Shown here: positions 18,845-31,900 of the stretch, in pieces
How the letters are laid out: every line of letters begins with the position of its first letter
How positions within the stretch are numbered: the stretch's first letter is position 1
Source of the DNA: Aquincola sp.
Lineage (GTDB): Bacteria; Pseudomonadota; Gammaproteobacteria; Burkholderiales; Burkholderiaceae_C
Reading direction: 5' to 3'
Length of the DNA stretch: 35,405 nt
NCBI GenBank assembly: GCA_022841885.1
Contig: JALHQP010000026.1
Span: 1 to 35,405 of the forward strand
Notes under the pieces: generated by a model
The model's input: the letters and a program-made list of their open reading frames with translations, nothing else
Databases searched by the model: none
Told to the model about the DNA's origin: nothing
Made by a program: the position numbers and the translations under genes

Positions 18845-20365
<1,521 letters not shown>

Positions 20366-20398
20366 CCGCGGTGCGGTCGTTCGTGCGGCGCGGCGTCG

Positions 20399-21445
20399 CT
20401 ACTTGCAGAAGCCGAGAATTCGTTCTTCCTGGGTGCACGCCTTGACGGGAACCGCGACGCGTTGCTGCTCGGCGGAACACCTGCGGATTTCGCTCTCCAT
20501 CGGCGGGTAGTAGCGCCAGCCGCGGCCCAGCGGGGGCAGTGTCAGGTCGACCTCCCGCCACTTCGGGTGGCCGCTCGCCTGCAGGGTCGAGAAGTTCTGG
20601 CACAAGGAGCGCGCAACCTTGCGCAAATGGCTGACCGTCGTGCCGAGCGCGTAGTCGTAGGTGACCAGAAAGGCCTTCACGGCGATACCGGGGACATCCT
20701 CGGCCAGCAGGTTGGGATAACTGGTGGCACGCACGACGGCAGGAAAGTAGGTCTTCAGTGCGGCCTGGCTCTCGGGCTTGCTGGCGTCGAACTTCAGCAA
20801 CTTGATCAACGCCCGCGCCTCGGGCTTCATGTCGGCGAGAAGCTTGGCCGGCTGCCCGGCCACCACCACGACCACGTCGATGCCCTTGTCGCCCGTGAGC
20901 TTGATGAGCGCTTCTTCGTTCGACAGGAAACTCGCGTTGTTCTCCGCAATGGGCGCATCGAACATCTGCCGGTACAGGGTGGTTGCCGACATGGCCGTGC
21001 CGCTGAGCAGCGGACCGACGTTGATCTTGGCACCCTTGATTTCGTGCACGAACTGGAGATCCGAGTTCGCACGGACGATGAAGTAGATCTCTTCGTTGTA
21101 CAGCGGCATGATCACGCGCAAAGGGCGAATCAGCGCGCCAGCCTCCGCGTTGCCGCCCTTGTCCAGGTCCAGGAACGCCTGATACACGTCCGACTGCACG
21201 AGCGCGAACTTCACGCCTGGCTCATAGCGCAAACGACGCACGTTCTCCGCCGATCCCGCAGACGGCACCGCAGTCAGCTCGACACCGGCAGCCGGGGCGA
21301 CGAACTTGCCGATGTCACGTCCGATCTGGATGTACGTGCCACGCTCCGATGCCGTGACGATCGTGTACGGCACCTGCGCGTTCACTGCCACGCCGAACAT
21401 CGACGCTGCGGCGACCAACGATGCGCCGATGAGTCTCCAGGCCAT
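20399..21445 (-). CDS. Orphan TAXI-type (NMT1-like) periplasmic solute-binding protein with C-terminal Cys tail
   Basis: A 348-aa exported protein. Residues 1-24 are a signal peptide (MAWRLIGASLVAAASMF...VNA-Q). The body matches the TAXI subfamily of TRAP-transporter binding proteins: YTIVTASERGTYIQIGRDIGKFV, LTAVPSAGSAENVRRLRY, FALVQSDVY, and INVGPLLSGTAMSATTLY. No TRAP membrane subunits are nearby. After the domain it has a tail with several cysteines (SLCQNF, IRRCSAEQ) and ends ACTQEERILGFCK, a C-x9-C motif nearly repeated at the end of the neighbouring membrane protein. AAGGAG sits 6 bases before the chosen ATG. Twenty bases separate it from that gene, so it is the second gene of a pair. 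Ligand is unknown; a sensing or scaffold role is possible. Confidence 0.82.
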   Translation of the reverse strand: MAWRLIGASLVAAASMFGVAVNAQVPYTIVTASERGTYIQIGRDIGKFVAPAAGVELTAVPSAGSAENVRRLRYEPGVKFALVQSDVYQAFLDLDKGGNAEAGALIRPLRVIMPLYNEEIYFIVRANSDLQFVHEIKGAKINVGPLLSGTAMSATTLYRQMFDAPIAENNASFLSNEEALIKLTGDKGIDVVVVVAGQPAKLLADMKPEARALIKLLKFDASKPESQAALKTYFPAVVRATSYPNLLAEDVPGIAVKAFLVTYDYALGTTVSHLRKVARSLCQNFSTLQASGHPKWREVDLTLPPLGRGWRYYPPMESEIRRCSAEQQRVAVPVKACTQEERILGFCK

Positions 21446-21465
21446 GGTCGCTCCTTCGATGGGTT

Positions 21466-22533
21466 CTACGGTGGCTCGCACAGACCGAGCGCGGTGATTG
21501 CCGCTGTACAGGGCACGCGCGGCTCGGGCGCTGGCCGACGCTGCTCAATGATGTCGGGCTTCTGCACTGCGATCGCTGCGGCCGCTGGCCTCGCGGCACT
21601 GCGCGCCTTGTCTCGCGGTACCGCTGTCAACGGGGCTGCGTTCGCCAACGGCGTCGCGCTGGACGGCGCCATGCTGACGTCCTTGTCGCTGGCCCGAGAA
21701 AGTGCAGGCACTGGCGCTTTCACGTCGGCCGCGTCGGTCAGCTTGTCCGAGCGGCCACGCATGGCACTGCGAGACTCGCCGACCTTGGGTGGCGCGTCCT
21801 GGGCCAGACCCATTGGCGTTGAAGGCTGACGGGTCCGCTCGGCGTTGGCAGGCCCGATAGCCGCCGGGGCGACTGCGGTTTCGCTCTGCCTGTTGGCGAC
21901 TACGCCAGTCCAGGACCCATCGATGCCCAGCGACGTCTGCCGGTACAGATATGTCCCAGCCACCACGATCGCCAGCGCAGCGACCATGGCCGAGACGAGC
22001 AGCTTCCGCTGGGGCCGGTGCCCGACAGCCGCGAACGCCGTGAGCGTCGTCACCGGCCGGGGGGCCTGCACCACCTGGGTTAGCGTGGGATACGCGGTGC
22101 TGGCACTGGCAATTCGCGGAAGCTCAGAAAGCGCCACGGGTCCCACGGGATCGGTCAGTGCTGCGGCCCTGCCTGGCACGACATTTCCAGGCGACACGGC
22201 AGTTGCATCCTGCGTGTCCGGGCGATCGGTGCCGGACGTCTGTTCGGATCTCTCGGGGTCCTTTGCACCAGTCTCCTGCTCCACGCCAACCCCGAGTCCA
22301 GCGGGCACTGTGAGGTCGGCCTCGCAGCGCCAGCAGACCTTGGCCGTGACCCCGTTGGGCATGCCGCAGAGCGGACATAGCCCCAAGGCGCCCTCCCGCG
22401 GTAACGCCCTTGGCAACGAATCGTCGCTGTGCTGAATCGCGGGCGTCACTGCCTTCGGCGGCTCAAGCCGCCGGATGAACCTGCGGCCCCGAAACCGCTG
22501 TTTCGCAGCCGCCTTTCGAACTGGCAAATGCAT
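21466..22533 (-). CDS. Zinc-ribbon single-pass membrane protein, function unknown
   Basis: A protein of about 355 aa that I do not recognise as a named family. The N-terminal part holds a zinc ribbon, CPLCGMPNGVTAKVCWRC (CxxC-x10-CxxC). After a low-complexity region comes one transmembrane helix, KLLVSAMVAALAIVVAGTYLY. The remaining roughly 150 residues are Ala/Pro/Ser-rich and disordered-looking, and end PCTAAITALGLCEPP. The expected topology is ribbon in the cytoplasm and tail in the periplasm. The final C-x9-C with L-G-[LF]-C matches the end of the exported TAXI protein encoded 20 bases downstream. The start is uncertain: ATG 22533, GTG 22554 or later codons. GC content looks lower than in the flanking genes. 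Confidence 0.7.
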   Translation of the reverse strand: MHLPVRKAAAKQRFRGRRFIRRLEPPKAVTPAIQHSDDSLPRALPREGALGLCPLCGMPNGVTAKVCWRCEADLTVPAGLGVGVEQETGAKDPERSEQTSGTDRPDTQDATAVSPGNVVPGRAAALTDPVGPVALSELPRIASASTAYPTLTQVVQAPRPVTTLTAFAAVGHRPQRKLLVSAMVAALAIVVAGTYLYRQTSLGIDGSWTGVVANRQSETAVAPAAIGPANAERTRQPSTPMGLAQDAPPKVGESRSAMRGRSDKLTDAADVKAPVPALSRASDKDVSMAPSSATPLANAAPLTAVPRDKARSAARPAAAAIAVQKPDIIEQRRPAPEPRVPCTAAITALGLCEPP

Positions 22534-22663
22534 GCGCTCGGCCCGCCCTTGCACATTGTTGCACTTGCGTCCGGTCCCGGCCCCACGTACCTAGGGGGCT
22601 TCATCCCGTCGCGGGCGCCTCGCAGGCCAGGGGGTGGCGACGGTCACCTGGGCCAGGACCAGG

Positions 22664-22694
22664 GGAAAGCAAAACGGCCCACCGGTGGGGCCGT
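22664..22694 (-). terminator. Rho-independent terminator after tRNA-Cys
   Basis: On the minus strand a hairpin with 7-bp outer stem ACGGCCC/GGGCCGT (22674-22680 and 22688-22694) and a further self-complementary ACCGGT core is followed by TTTTGCTTT. It lies 10 bases beyond the tRNA-Cys 3' end. Confidence 0.75.
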
Positions 22695-22703
22695 GACGGT
22701 CGT

Positions 22704-22777
22704 TGGAGGCGCGGGCCAGAGTCGAACTGGCCTGGACGGATTTGCAATCCGCTGCATAACCGCTTTGCTACCGCGCC
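22704..22777 (-). tRNA. tRNA-Cys (anticodon GCA)
   Basis: A 74-nt cloverleaf on the minus strand. The acceptor stem GGCGCGG pairs with the 3' CCGCGCC, followed by T and an encoded CCA. The anticodon loop TTGCAAA has GCA at 22743-22745, and the T-arm contains GTTCGACTC. It is downstream of tRNA-Gly on the same strand. Confidence 0.96.
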
Positions 22778-22785
22778 GAAGGACA

Positions 22786-22806
22786 AAGCCCGGCTAGGCC
22801 GGGCTT
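22786..22806 (-). terminator. Hairpin between tRNA-Gly and tRNA-Cys (terminator or processing element)
   Basis: AAGCCCGGC and GCCGGGCTT form a 9-bp stem with a 3-base loop in the 41-base spacer. On the minus strand it is followed by TTTGTCCTT, a poor T-tract. Partial termination or a tRNA processing spacer are both possible. Confidence 0.45.
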
Positions 22807-22818
22807 GTCGTCACTGAC

Positions 22819-22894
22819 TGGAGCGGGAAACGAGTCTCGAACTCGCGACCTCAACCTTGGCAAGGTTGCGCTCTACCAACTGAGCTATTCCCGC
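22819..22894 (-). tRNA. tRNA-Gly (anticodon GCC)
   Basis: A 76-nt cloverleaf on the minus strand. Acceptor GCGGGAA pairs with TTCCCGC, then T and CCA. The D-arm is AGCTCAGTTGGTAGAGC, the anticodon loop TTGCCAA reads GCC, and the T-arm holds GAGTTCGAGACTC. It starts 26 bases after the lon stop codon. Confidence 0.97.
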
Positions 22895-22905
22895 GGAAGG
22901 CCGCC

Positions 22906-22911
22906 ATTATA
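22906..22911 (-). promoter_or_regulatory. Probable -10 element of the tRNA-Gly-tRNA-Cys transcript
   Basis: A perfect TATAAT on the minus strand lies 11 bases before the tRNA-Gly 5' end, which would give a leader of about 5 nt. The -35 position falls in the last codons of lon and is not consensus-like, so the call rests on the -10 and spacing. Confidence 0.45.
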
Positions 22912-22920
22912 GGCGGATTC

Positions 22921-25341
<2,421 letters not shown>

Positions 25342-25391
25342 GGGGGAAGACCTCTCTTTCTCAGGCCCACATGGCGCCTGAGACGGCAATG

Positions 25392-26657
25392 TCAAGCGCT
25401 GGCCTTGGCCTGCTCGCGGTAGACGAGGAGCGGCTTGGTGCCCTCCTCGACGTTGTGTTCATCGACCACCACCTTGGCCACGCCATCGAGGTTGGGCAGG
25501 TCGAACATGGTGTCGATCAGCGACTGCTCGACGATCGAACGCAGGCCGCGCGCACCCGTCTTGCGGGCCAGCGCCTTGCGCGCGATGGCCGCCAGCGCGG
25601 AGGGGCGCAGCTCCAGCTCCACGCCGTCCATTGCGAACAGCTTCTGGTACTGCTTGGCGAGCGCGTTCTTCGGCTCGGTGAGGATCTGCACCAGCGCGTC
25701 CTCGGTCAGCTCGCCCAGCGTGGCCACCACCGGCAGGCGGCCGACGAGTTCGGGGATGAGGCCGAACTTGATCAGGTCCTCCGGCTCGGCGTCGCGGAAC
25801 AGGTCGGCGGCGCGCTTTTCGCTCTTGCTGTGAACCGACGCCGAGAAGCCGATGCCGGAGCGCTCGGTGCGGTTGGAGATCACCTTCTCCAGACCGTCGA
25901 AGGCCCCACCGCAGATGAACAGAATGTTGGTCGTGTCGATCTGCAGGAAATCCTGGTTCGGGTGCTTGCGCCCGCCCTGCGGCGGCACGCTGGCCATGGT
26001 GCCTTCCACGAGCTTGAGCAGCGCCTGCTGCACGCCCTCGCCGGACACGTCGCGCGTGATGCTGGGGTTGTCGGCCTTGCGGCTGATCTTGTCGATTTCG
26101 TCGATGTAGACGATGCCGCGCTGCGCACGCTCGACGTCGTAGTTGCAGTTCTGCAGCAGCTTCTGGATGATGTTCTCGACGTCCTCGCCCACGTAGCCGG
26201 CTTCGGTCAGCGTGGTCGCGTCGGCGATCACGAAGGGCACGTTGAGCAGGCGAGCCAAGGTCTGCGCCAGCAGCGTCTTGCCCGAGCCGGTGGGCCCGAT
26301 CAGCAGGATGTTGCTCTTGGACAGCTCGACCTCGTCCTTGCCGCCCATGTGCTTCAGGCGCTTGTAATGGTTGTAGACCGCCACAGACAACGTGCGCTTG
26401 GCCGTGTCCTGGCCGATCACGTACTGGTCGAGGATGTTCTTGATCTCGAGCGGCGTGGGCAGGTCTGACTTCGCCGCCTTGGCCGCCGGGCTCTCGGCCG
26501 GCACCTCGTCGCGAATGATGTCGTTGCACAGCTCGATGCACTCGTCGCAGATGAACACCGACGGGCCGGCGATCAGCTTCTTCACCTCGTGCTGCGACTT
26601 GCCGCAGAACGAGCAGTAAAGAACCTTTTCGCTGGAGCTGCCTTTTTTCTCGGCCAT
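25392..26657 (-). CDS. clpX: ATP-dependent Clp protease ATP-binding subunit ClpX
   Basis: A 421-aa AAA+ unfoldase that feeds substrates to ClpP. The N-terminal zinc-binding domain has cysteines 15, 18, 37 and 40 ([18 protein letters not shown]). Walker A GPTGSGKT is at 121-128, and Walker B is in [10 protein letters not shown]. The ClpP-docking IGF loop is present in SGIGFSASV. Sensor and C-terminal small-domain motifs ([21 protein letters not shown]) are intact. It starts 95 bases after the clpP stop on the same strand. Confidence 0.98.
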   Translation of the reverse strand: MAEKKGSSSEKVLYCSFCGKSQHEVKKLIAGPSVFICDECIELCNDIIRDEVPAESPAAKAAKSDLPTPLEIKNILDQYVIGQDTAKRTLSVAVYNHYKRLKHMGGKDEVELSKSNILLIGPTGSGKTLLAQTLARLLNVPFVIADATTLTEAGYVGEDVENIIQKLLQNCNYDVERAQRGIVYIDEIDKISRKADNPSITRDVSGEGVQQALLKLVEGTMASVPPQGGRKHPNQDFLQIDTTNILFICGGAFDGLEKVISNRTERSGIGFSASVHSKSEKRAADLFRDAEPEDLIKFGLIPELVGRLPVVATLGELTEDALVQILTEPKNALAKQYQKLFAMDGVELELRPSALAAIARKALARKTGARGLRSIVEQSLIDTMFDLPNLDGVAKVVVDEHNVEEGTKPLLVYREQAKASA

Positions 26658-26716
26658 GGAACGCCTAGGGAAGGACTCGGACGATCATAGGGCAAAGCGC
26701 AGGGCCGGCGAGGCGC

Positions 26717-26733
26717 GGAAAAGAGCCCCTCTT
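26717..26733 (-). terminator. Weak hairpin between clpP and clpX
   Basis: On the minus strand AAGAG-GGG-CTCTT followed by TTCC forms a short 5-bp stem with a 3-base loop and a short T-run, 20 bases after the clpP stop. It is at most a leaky terminator. Confidence 0.25.
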
Positions 26734-26752
26734 GCCCATGCTGTGGCCCCGA

Positions 26753-27361
26753 TCACGCCCGCTTCTCGATCACCTGGTCCACCAGGCCGTAATCGCGGGC
26801 TTCGGTGGCGGACATGAAATAGTCACGCTCGCTGTCGGAGCGGATCTTGTCGATCGACTGGCCGGTACGCTCGGCCAGGATCTGGTTCAGCGTCTCGCGC
26901 AGCTTCAGGATCTCGCGCGCCTGGATCTCGATGTCGGTCGCCTGCCCCTGGGCCCCGCCCGAGGGCTGGTGGATCATCACGCGCGAATTGGGCAGCGCGA
27001 CGCGCTTGCCCTTGGCGCCCGAAGCCAGCAGGAAGGCGCCCATGCTGGCCGCGATGCCCATGCACAGGGTCGAAACGTCGGGCTTGATGAACTGCATCGT
27101 GTCGTAGATCGACATGCCGGCGCTGACCGAGCCGCCCGGCGAGTTGATGTAGAAGAAGATGTCCTTGTCCGGGTTCTCGCTCTCCAGGAAGAGCATCTGC
27201 GCGACGACGACGTTGGCGGTCTGGTCGTTGACCGGCCCGACCAGGAACACGATGCGCTCGCGCAACAGGCGCGAGTAGATGTCGTAGGCGCGTTCGCCAC
27301 GCCCCGACTGCTCGATGACCATGGGCACCAGGCCCAGCCCTTGTGTATCCAGTGCGCTCAC
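26753..27361 (-). CDS. clpP: ATP-dependent Clp protease proteolytic subunit
   Basis: A 202-aa serine protease forming the tetradecameric ClpP chamber. The catalytic triad is visible as Ser106 in [12 protein letters not shown], His131 in SRVMIHQP and Asp180 in SERDYFMSA. The N-terminal [23 protein letters not shown] matches mature ClpP. The start codon is GTG with AAGGAA 6 bases upstream; the ATG at residue 14 would remove the axial loop region. It lies about 105 bases after tig, behind a terminator-like hairpin. Confidence 0.97.
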   Translation of the reverse strand: MSALDTQGLGLVPMVIEQSGRGERAYDIYSRLLRERIVFLVGPVNDQTANVVVAQMLFLESENPDKDIFFYINSPGGSVSAGMSIYDTMQFIKPDVSTLCMGIAASMGAFLLASGAKGKRVALPNSRVMIHQPSGGAQGQATDIEIQAREILKLRETLNQILAERTGQSIDKIRSDSERDYFMSATEARDYGLVDQVIEKRA

Positions 27362-27405
27362 CAGCGGTTCCTTCGTGTCGGCCGATCCGTTCCGGGCCGA
27401 TTATG

Positions 27406-27446
27406 GGGTGCAAAACAAAGGCGCCGGGCCTCGCGGCGCGGCGCCT
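27406..27446 (-). terminator. Terminator or attenuator hairpin between tig and clpP
   Basis: On the minus strand AGGCGCC (27440-27446) pairs with GGCGCCT (27419-27425), with further GC pairing in between, and is followed by TTGTTTTG. This is a typical intrinsic terminator placed 22 bases after the tig stop, suggesting clpP is expressed partly or wholly from its own promoter in the 58 bases that follow. Confidence 0.65.
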
Positions 27447-27467
27447 CCCTGCCCGAAATGGGGCCGA

Positions 27468-28775
27468 TCAGGCGGTCATCAACTCGTCGAACGGCAGGGC
27501 CTTGTCGGTCACCTTGGCCAGGCCCAGCACATGGGCCGTGACGTTGCTCTCGATCACCACCGCCTCCACCTCGGCCATGCGCTTGCGGTCGCTCAGGTAC
27601 CAGCGCATCACCTCGGCCGGCTTTTCGTAGCTCTGGGCCATCTCCTCGATGTGCGCCTGCAGCTGCTCGGGCTTGGCCTGCAGGTTGTGGCTGCGCACCA
27701 GCTCGGCCACCACCAGGCCCAGGCGGACGCGGCGCTCGGCCTGGGCGCTGAACAGTTCGGCCGGGATCGGCGCCTTGTCGGCGTCCTTGACGCCACGCTG
27801 CTTGAGGTCGGCACGGGCGGACTCGACCATGCGCTCTGTCTCGCTGTCGACCAGGGCCTGCGGCACGTCCAACTCGGCGGCGCCCACCAGCGCGTCCATC
27901 ACGGCGCCCTTGTTGCGGCCGAGTACGCGGAACTTGACCTCGCGCTCGAGGTTCTTCTTCACGTCGGCGCGCAGCGACTCGACCGTGCCGGCCGAGATGC
28001 CCAGGGTCTTGACGAAGGCTTCGTTGACCTCGGGCAGGTGCTGGGCCTCGATCTTCTTCATCGTGACCAGGAAGTCGGCTTCCTTGCCGGCCACGTCCTG
28101 GCCCTGGTAGTCGGCCGGGAAGGCGACCGGGAAGGTCTTGCTGTCGCCCGCCTTCATGCCGCGCACGCCCTGGTCGAACTGGGGCAGCATCTGGCCCTCG
28201 CCGACGATGAACTGGAAGGCCTCGGCCTTGCCACCCGCGAAGGGTTCGCCGTCGATCTTGCCCTCGAAGTCGATCGTCACGCGGTCGGTCTCGGCAGCGC
28301 CCTCGGCGGCCGGGCGCTGCTGGAAGGTGCGGCGCTGCTTGCGCAGGATGTCCACCGTCTTGTCGATCGCGGCCTCGGTCACCTCGGTCGACACACGCTC
28401 GACCGACACCTGCGACAGGTCACCGATCTTGACCTCGGGATAGACCTCGAAGGTGGCGTCGAAGGCCATCAGACCCTCCGCCGACTCGTCCTTCTGCGTG
28501 ATCTTCGGTGCGCCGGCGACGCGCAGCTTGGCCTCGTTGGCGGCGCTGTTGAAGGCCTCGCCGACCTTGTCGTTCATCACCTCGTATTGCACCGAGTAGC
28601 CGTAGCGCTGGGCCACAACGCTGATCGGCACCTTGCCGGGGCGAAAGCCGTCGGCCTTCACGGTACGGGCCAGCTTCTTCAGGCGGGTTTCGACCTCGCC
28701 GTTGATGCTGTCCACGGGCAGGGTCAGCGTGATGCGGCGTTGCAGCTTTTCCAGGGTTTCGACAGTGACCGTCAT
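27468..28775 (-). CDS. tig: Trigger factor
   Basis: A 435-aa ribosome-associated chaperone and peptidyl-prolyl isomerase acting on nascent chains. The N-terminal ribosome-binding domain has the signature GFRPGKVP at residues 43-50. The FKBP-type PPIase domain spans about 155-245 (TIDFEGKIDGEPFAGGKAEAF, GMKAGDSKTFPVAFPADY). The C-terminal helical chaperone domain follows with RRVRLGLVVAEL. The start lies only 28 bases after the 3' end of tRNA-Leu(UAG), leaving no room for a promoter in between, so the message may begin at or before the tRNA. Confidence 0.97.
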   Translation of the reverse strand: MTVTVETLEKLQRRITLTLPVDSINGEVETRLKKLARTVKADGFRPGKVPISVVAQRYGYSVQYEVMNDKVGEAFNSAANEAKLRVAGAPKITQKDESAEGLMAFDATFEVYPEVKIGDLSQVSVERVSTEVTEAAIDKTVDILRKQRRTFQQRPAAEGAAETDRVTIDFEGKIDGEPFAGGKAEAFQFIVGEGQMLPQFDQGVRGMKAGDSKTFPVAFPADYQGQDVAGKEADFLVTMKKIEAQHLPEVNEAFVKTLGISAGTVESLRADVKKNLEREVKFRVLGRNKGAVMDALVGAAELDVPQALVDSETERMVESARADLKQRGVKDADKAPIPAELFSAQAERRVRLGLVVAELVRSHNLQAKPEQLQAHIEEMAQSYEKPAEVMRWYLSDRKRMAEVEAVVIESNVTAHVLGLAKVTDKALPFDELMTA

Positions 28776-28803
28776 GGCAGGGCTCTCGGGACAGTGTTGT
28801 TCA

Positions 28804-28890
28804 TGGTGCGCGGGGGGGGACTCGAACCCCCACGCCGGTGAAGGCGTCAGGACCTAAACCTGGTGCGTCTACCAATTTCGCCACCCGCGC
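28804..28890 (-). tRNA. tRNA-Leu (anticodon UAG)
   Basis: An 87-nt class II tRNA on the minus strand. Acceptor GCGCGGG pairs with CCCGCGC, followed by ACCA. The anticodon stem CCAGG/CCTGA (outer pair C-A unpaired) encloses TTTAGGT with TAG. There is a long variable arm, and the T-arm is GGGGGTTCGAGTCCCCC. Confidence 0.96.
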
Positions 28891-28928
28891 GGGCAGCAGC
28901 CGTATTTGCGGCTGGCGGCAAACCGTGG

Positions 28929-28934
28929 ATTTTA
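28929..28934 (-). promoter_or_regulatory. Possible -10 for tRNA-Leu(UAG) and tig
   Basis: TAAAAT on the minus strand (5 of 6 to consensus) lies 38 bases before the tRNA 5' end, in the gap after the RND permease gene. A hairpin CAGCCG-N6-CGGCTG (28897-28914) lies between. No clear -35 is seen. Confidence 0.3.
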
Positions 28935-28957
28935 GCCTGCCGCGCAGCCCTCTCCGA

Positions 28958-31900
28958 TCACTCCCTGCGCACCCTAAACCAGGCCGCATACATCGCCGGC
29001 AGCGCGAGCAGCGTCAGCGCCGTGGCCACGATCAGCCCGCCCATGATGGCCACCGCCATCGGACCCCAGAACACGCTGCGCGACAGCGGGATCATCGCCA
29101 GCACCGCGGCGGCGGCCGTCAGCACGATTGGCCGGAAACGGCGCACCGCCGACTCGACGATGGCATCCCAGGCCGGCACGCCCTTCTTGCGGTCCTGCTC
29201 GATCTGGTCGATCAGGATCACCGAGTTGCGCATGATCATGCCGGCCAGCGCGATGAAGCCCAGCAGCGCGACGAAACCGAACGGCCGGTTCAGCAACAGC
29301 AATGCCCCGGCCACGCCGGCAATGCCCAGCGGCGCGGTCAGCACCACCAGGAAGGCGCGCGACGCGCTCTGCAGCTGCAGCACGAGCAGCGTGAACATGA
29401 TGAACAGCATTACCGGCACGCCGACCGCGATCGAGCCCTGACCCTTGCTGGCCTCGGCCACCGCACCGGCGATCTCGATCTCGTAGCCCTGCGGCATGCG
29501 CGCCTTGAGCTTCTGCAGCTCGGGCCAGACCTGCGTGGTGACCGTCGGCCCCTGCAGGCCCTCGGCCACGTCGCCCTGCACCGTCACCGCGAACTTGCGG
29601 CCTTCGCGCCAGATCACGCCTGGCTCCCAGGTGAACTCGGTCTTGGCGATCTGCGACAACGGAATCGAACGCCCACTGGCGGTCGGCAGGTAGGCCGTGG
29701 CCAGGTCGGTGATCGCGTTGCGCTCGTCGGCGGGTTGGCGCAGCACGATGTCGATCAGCTTGTCGCCCTCGCGGAACTGGCCCACCGTGCTGCCGCTCAG
29801 CACCGTGCGCGCTGCCACCGCGATGCCTTGGCTGGTGACACCGAGCGCGCGCGCCTTGTCCTGGTCCACCACCAGGCGCAACACCTTGACGCGCTCGTTC
29901 CAGTTGTCGTTGACGCCGCGCATGTGGGGGTTGGCACGCAGGATCGCCTTGGCCTCGTCGGCCCAGGCGCGCACACCCGGCACATCGGGCCCGGTAACGC
30001 GGAACTGCACCGGGTAGGGCACCGGCGGTCCGTTGGGCAGCAGCTTGACGCGGCCGCGCGCCTCGGGGAACTCGGTGGCCAGCAAGGCCGGCAACTGCTT
30101 ACGCAGCGTCTCGCGCGTGCCCAGGTCCTTCGGCAGCACGATGGACTGGCTCACGTTGCTGTTCTGGAAGGTCTGGTCCAACGGCAGGTAGAAGCGCGGC
30201 ACGCCCGACCCGATCCACGTCGTGACGCTCGCCACGCCTTCCTCTTTCGCGATGCGCTGCTCGAAGCGTTTGGCCAGCGCCTCGCTCTCCTGCACCGTGG
30301 CCCCTTCGGGCAGCCACAGGTCCACCAGCAGCTCGGGCCGGCTCGAGTCGGGAAAGAACTGTTGCTGCACACGCCCCATGCCGACGACACCGAGCGCGAA
30401 GGTCAGCACCGTGACGCCGATCGTGATCCAGCGGTGCTGCACGCACCAGTTCACCGCGGCCCTGAAGCGCGAATAGAACGGCGTGTCGAACAGCTCGTGC
30501 ACCGCTTCACCGCTGTGCAGGTGGCTCTTGGTCTTGAGCAACCAGGCGCCGAGGTAGGGCACGAAGTAGACCGACACGACCCACGAGATGACCAGCGCCG
30601 CCGTCGTGACCGCGAAGATCGCGAAGGTGTATTCGCCCACCGACGACCGCGCCAAGCCGATCGGCAGGAAGCCGGCCGCGGTGATCAGCGTGCCGGTCAG
30701 CATCGGCATCGAGGTGATCTCGTAGGCGAAGGTCGCGGCGCGAACCTTGTCGTAGCCCTCCTCGAGCTTTCTCACCATCATCTCGACCGCGATGATCGCG
30801 TCGTCGACCAGCAGGCCCAGCGCGATGATCAGCGAGCCGAGCGAGATCTTGTGCAGGCCGACGCCCCAGTAGTACATCACCACGAAGGTGATCGCCAGCA
30901 CGAGCGGGATCGTGATGCCCACGACGAGCCCGGGCCAGATGTCGATGCGAAACGGCTTCGTGTGCAGGCCGAGCGCGATGAAGCTCACCGCCAGCACGAC
31001 GACAATCGCCTCGATCAGCACCTTGACGAACTCGCCGACCGAGCGCGACACCGCCGTCGGCTGGTCCTGCACCAGGCTCATCTCGATGCCCACCGGCAGC
31101 GCGGCCTGGATCGCCTTCGTCTCGACGCGCAGGGCCTCGCCGAGCGCGATGATGTCGCCGCCCTTGGTCATCGACACGCCCAGCGCGATGACCGGCTTGC
31201 CCTGGTGGCGTACCTTGACCTGCGGCGGATCGATCGTGCCGCGCACGACGGTGCCGATGTCCGCCAGGCGCAGCTGTGTCGCCTGGCCGGTGGCCGTGTT
31301 GACACCGCGGATCGGGAACTGCTCGAGCTCTCGCACCGAACGGAACTGGCCGCCGATGCGTACCTGCAGGTTCTCGCTGCCGGCATTCATCTGGCCGGCG
31401 CCCTCGACCGCGTTCTGCGCCGAGAGCTGGGCGATCACCTGGTTGAAGTCCAGGCCGAGCGTCGCCAGCCGCTTGTGCGAGATCTCGACGAACAGCTTCT
31501 CGGGCTGGGCGCCGAAGATGTCGACCTTGGCGACGTCCTTGACGCGCAGCAGGCGGTCGCGCACGCGGTCGGCATGCTCGCGCAACTCCTCGTCGGAGAA
31601 GCCGTCGGCCGAGAGCGCGACGATCGTGCCGTAGACGTCGCCGAAGTCGTCGTTGAACACCGGCCCGACCACGCCGGCCGGCAACGACGATCGCATGTCG
31701 CCGACCTTCTTGCGTGCCTGATACCAGACACCGGTCACTTCCTTCGGCGGCGAGCTGTCCTTGAGCTGCAGGATCGTCAAGGACTCGCCGGGCTTGGTGT
31801 ACGAGCGCAGCACGTCGCTGTACGGCACGTCCTGCAGCGCCCGCTCGATCTTGCTCGTCACCTGCTCGGCCATCTGCTCGGCGGTGGCGCCGGGCCAGAA

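Noticed and set aside
20366-20398. Terminator between the convergent mmsA and TAXI genes
   Set aside because: The 33-base gap has no convincing stem followed by a T-run on either strand.
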